From an uncultured Aquimarina sp. (lineage in GTDB: Bacteria; Bacteroidota; Bacteroidia; Flavobacteriales; Flavobacteriaceae): a stretch of DNA of 34,067 nt. The stretch lies in assembly GCA_947503135.1 (NCBI GenBank), contig CANNCQ010000028.1, positions 1 through 34,067 of the forward strand. Reading direction: 5' to 3'. The first letter of the stretch is position 1. Each line of letters begins with the position of its first letter. A program made the translations under genes and the position numbers. Positions 33,549-34,067 of the stretch are shown here, piece by piece. The notes below the pieces were generated by a model, which had not been told where the DNA came from, ran no database searches, and was given only the letters and a program-made list of their open reading frames with translations.

Positions 33549-33776
33549 ATGAGAAAATATATTAAACCAACAAATGTTAAAACGGTAGGAGAATTAGTTG
33601 AGCTTTTAAAAGAGTATCCTGAGGACACTGCAATATTTAATTCGTATGTAGATAGCAATGAAAGATTGAATGACTTCGAATTAGTTGTAATGGAAGGACA
33701 CGAAATAGGTGACAGAGATGCTGAAGATATTCCTGTAATACATTTATCAAATAAAAAGCATTTCCTTTTAAGCTAG
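33549..33776 (+). CDS. Hypothetical 75-residue protein (cassette 5)
   Basis: A short, acidic, soluble protein: an N-terminal helix 'VGELVELLKEYPEDTAIFNS', then 'FELVVMEGHEIGDRDAEDI' and a hydrophobic end 'VIHLSNKKHFLLS'. The pattern 'V-x-ELxxLLxxxPxDxxV' resembles small phage or plasmid proteins of unknown role that have a helix followed by an anti-parallel sheet. No family can be named. It ends 23 bp before the attC-like arm of cassette 5 and is the only plausible gene in the cassette. Confidence 0.6.
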   Translation: MRKYIKPTNVKTVGELVELLKEYPEDTAIFNSYVDSNERLNDFELVVMEGHEIGDRDAEDIPVIHLSNKKHFLLS

Positions 33777-33799
33777 AAAAATTCTATAAAAACAAAAAC

Positions 33800-34001
33800 A
33801 TTGCCTAACACCATATAAAAACACATAGGGCGGTTTGGGCTTGGTTGAAGGGCTGTGATTACTTGCAAAGACGCCAATTATAAAATTTGGTATTTACACA
33901 GATTGATAAAAACAAAATATTTATATTTGGCTTAATGTAAAACTCATAAAGTCAGTGTTAATCCCCTGCCCTACGATGTTTTATATTTATCGTTAGCAAA
34001 T
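33800..34001 (+). repeat. attC-like site 5 (end of cassette 5)
   Basis: Left half ATTGCCTAACACCATATAAA, then AACACATAGGGC. Right half GCCCTACGATGTTTTATATT, then TATCG. The left arm GCCTAAC fits the classical RYYYAAC R'' box. The segment 33914-33932 is identical to part of the solitary site (15909-15927). Crossover G33992^T33993. Confidence 0.82.
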
Positions 34002-34009
34002 ATTAGATT

Positions 34010-34067
34010 ATGTTTTTAAAGATAAGTTGTGCCTTCATAATTGTAGGGTTTTTGATTGTAACATTTT
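34010..34067 (+). CDS. Start of a gene in cassette 6, truncated by the window edge
   Basis: The ATG at 34010, 17 bp inside the sixth cassette, opens a frame reading 'MFLKISCAFIIVGFLIVTF', a signal peptide or membrane helix. The offset equals that of the cassette 1 gene. Only 19 codons are visible, so the family is unknown. Confidence 0.5.
   Translation, partial: MFLKISCAFIIVGFLIVTF

Larger units (their letters stand above)
30101..34067 (+). mobile_element. Integron-like cassette array (five complete cassettes plus start of a sixth)
   Basis: Boundaries are deduced from G^TT crossovers: cassette 1 30101-31117, cassette 2 31118-31975, cassette 3 31976-32746, cassette 4 32747-33217, cassette 5 33218-33992, cassette 6 from 33993 to beyond the window. 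Each complete cassette ends in an imperfect palindrome of 128-195 bp. The first bases of each cassette are the reverse complement of its own outer left arm: TTACCACAC/GTGTGGTAA, TTGTGCATA/TATGCACAA, TTACCTAGC/GCTAGGTAA, TTGTAGCT/AGCTACAA, TTAGGCAAT/ATTGCCTAA. These arms differ between cassettes, while the inner parts of the palindromes are related to each other. All clear genes read in the plus direction. Confidence 0.82.

Overview
The window looks like chromosomal DNA of a marine-type Flavobacteriia (phylum Bacteroidota). The evidence is the very low GC content, TAnnTTTG-type -7 promoter elements in place of clear Shine-Dalgarno sites, many lipoproteins with a Bacteroidota-type lipobox, a secreted polysaccharide lyase with a type IX secretion (T9SS) C-terminal sorting domain, and an IS30-type transposase remnant at the left edge.

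Layout. 1-13.9 kb: ordinary chromosomal genes. These are folK, a large AsmA-like protein, a CAP-domain lipoprotein, a Na+/Ca2+ antiporter, a secreted protein with a TonB-plug-like tail, an OmpA lipoprotein, a DUF3857/transglutaminase-like pair and uvrA. 14.0-14.9 kb: an ECF sigma factor followed by a 48-residue ORF. 14.9-16.0 kb: one DUF4349 lipoprotein gene that has every mark of a solitary inserted gene cassette. 16-26 kb: a metzincin-like lipoprotein, a NYN/LOTUS protein, kynureninase, an O-methyltransferase, a thioredoxin-fold protein, a TetR / small protein / ABC1-kinase operon and the T9SS polysaccharide lyase. 26.1-28.2 kb: a structured-RNA candidate upstream of htpG. 28.3-30.1 kb: a small zinc-ribbon gene divergent from a XerC/D-like tyrosine recombinase. 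30.1-34.07 kb: a cassette array that runs off the right edge.

The main discovery is an integron-like system. Directly downstream of the recombinase, in the same orientation, five complete cassettes and the start of a sixth lie head to tail. Each ends in a 128-195 bp imperfect palindrome built like an integron attC. In every complete cassette the first 8-9 bases, starting at TT, are the exact reverse complement of the outer left arm of that cassette's own terminal palindrome. This is what is expected if the cassettes excise as circles and integrate at a G^TT crossover. The same rule holds for the lone cassette at 14.93-15.99 kb, 13 kb away, whose site is clearly homologous to array sites. The recombinase has the R-K-H-R-H-Y set of tyrosine recombinases but shows no IntI-specific insertion, and most sites do not fit the classical GTTRRRY box. 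This is therefore best described as an integron analogue, not a class 1-type integron. Cargo visible here: two lipoproteins (one in the array, one in the lone cassette), a small membrane protein with a SUKH/SMI1-KNR4 protein, a 75-residue protein, a tandem-repeat cassette without a credible gene, and a cassette without a clear gene.

All calls rest on reading the sequence and on recalled family knowledge. No database search or folding program was run.
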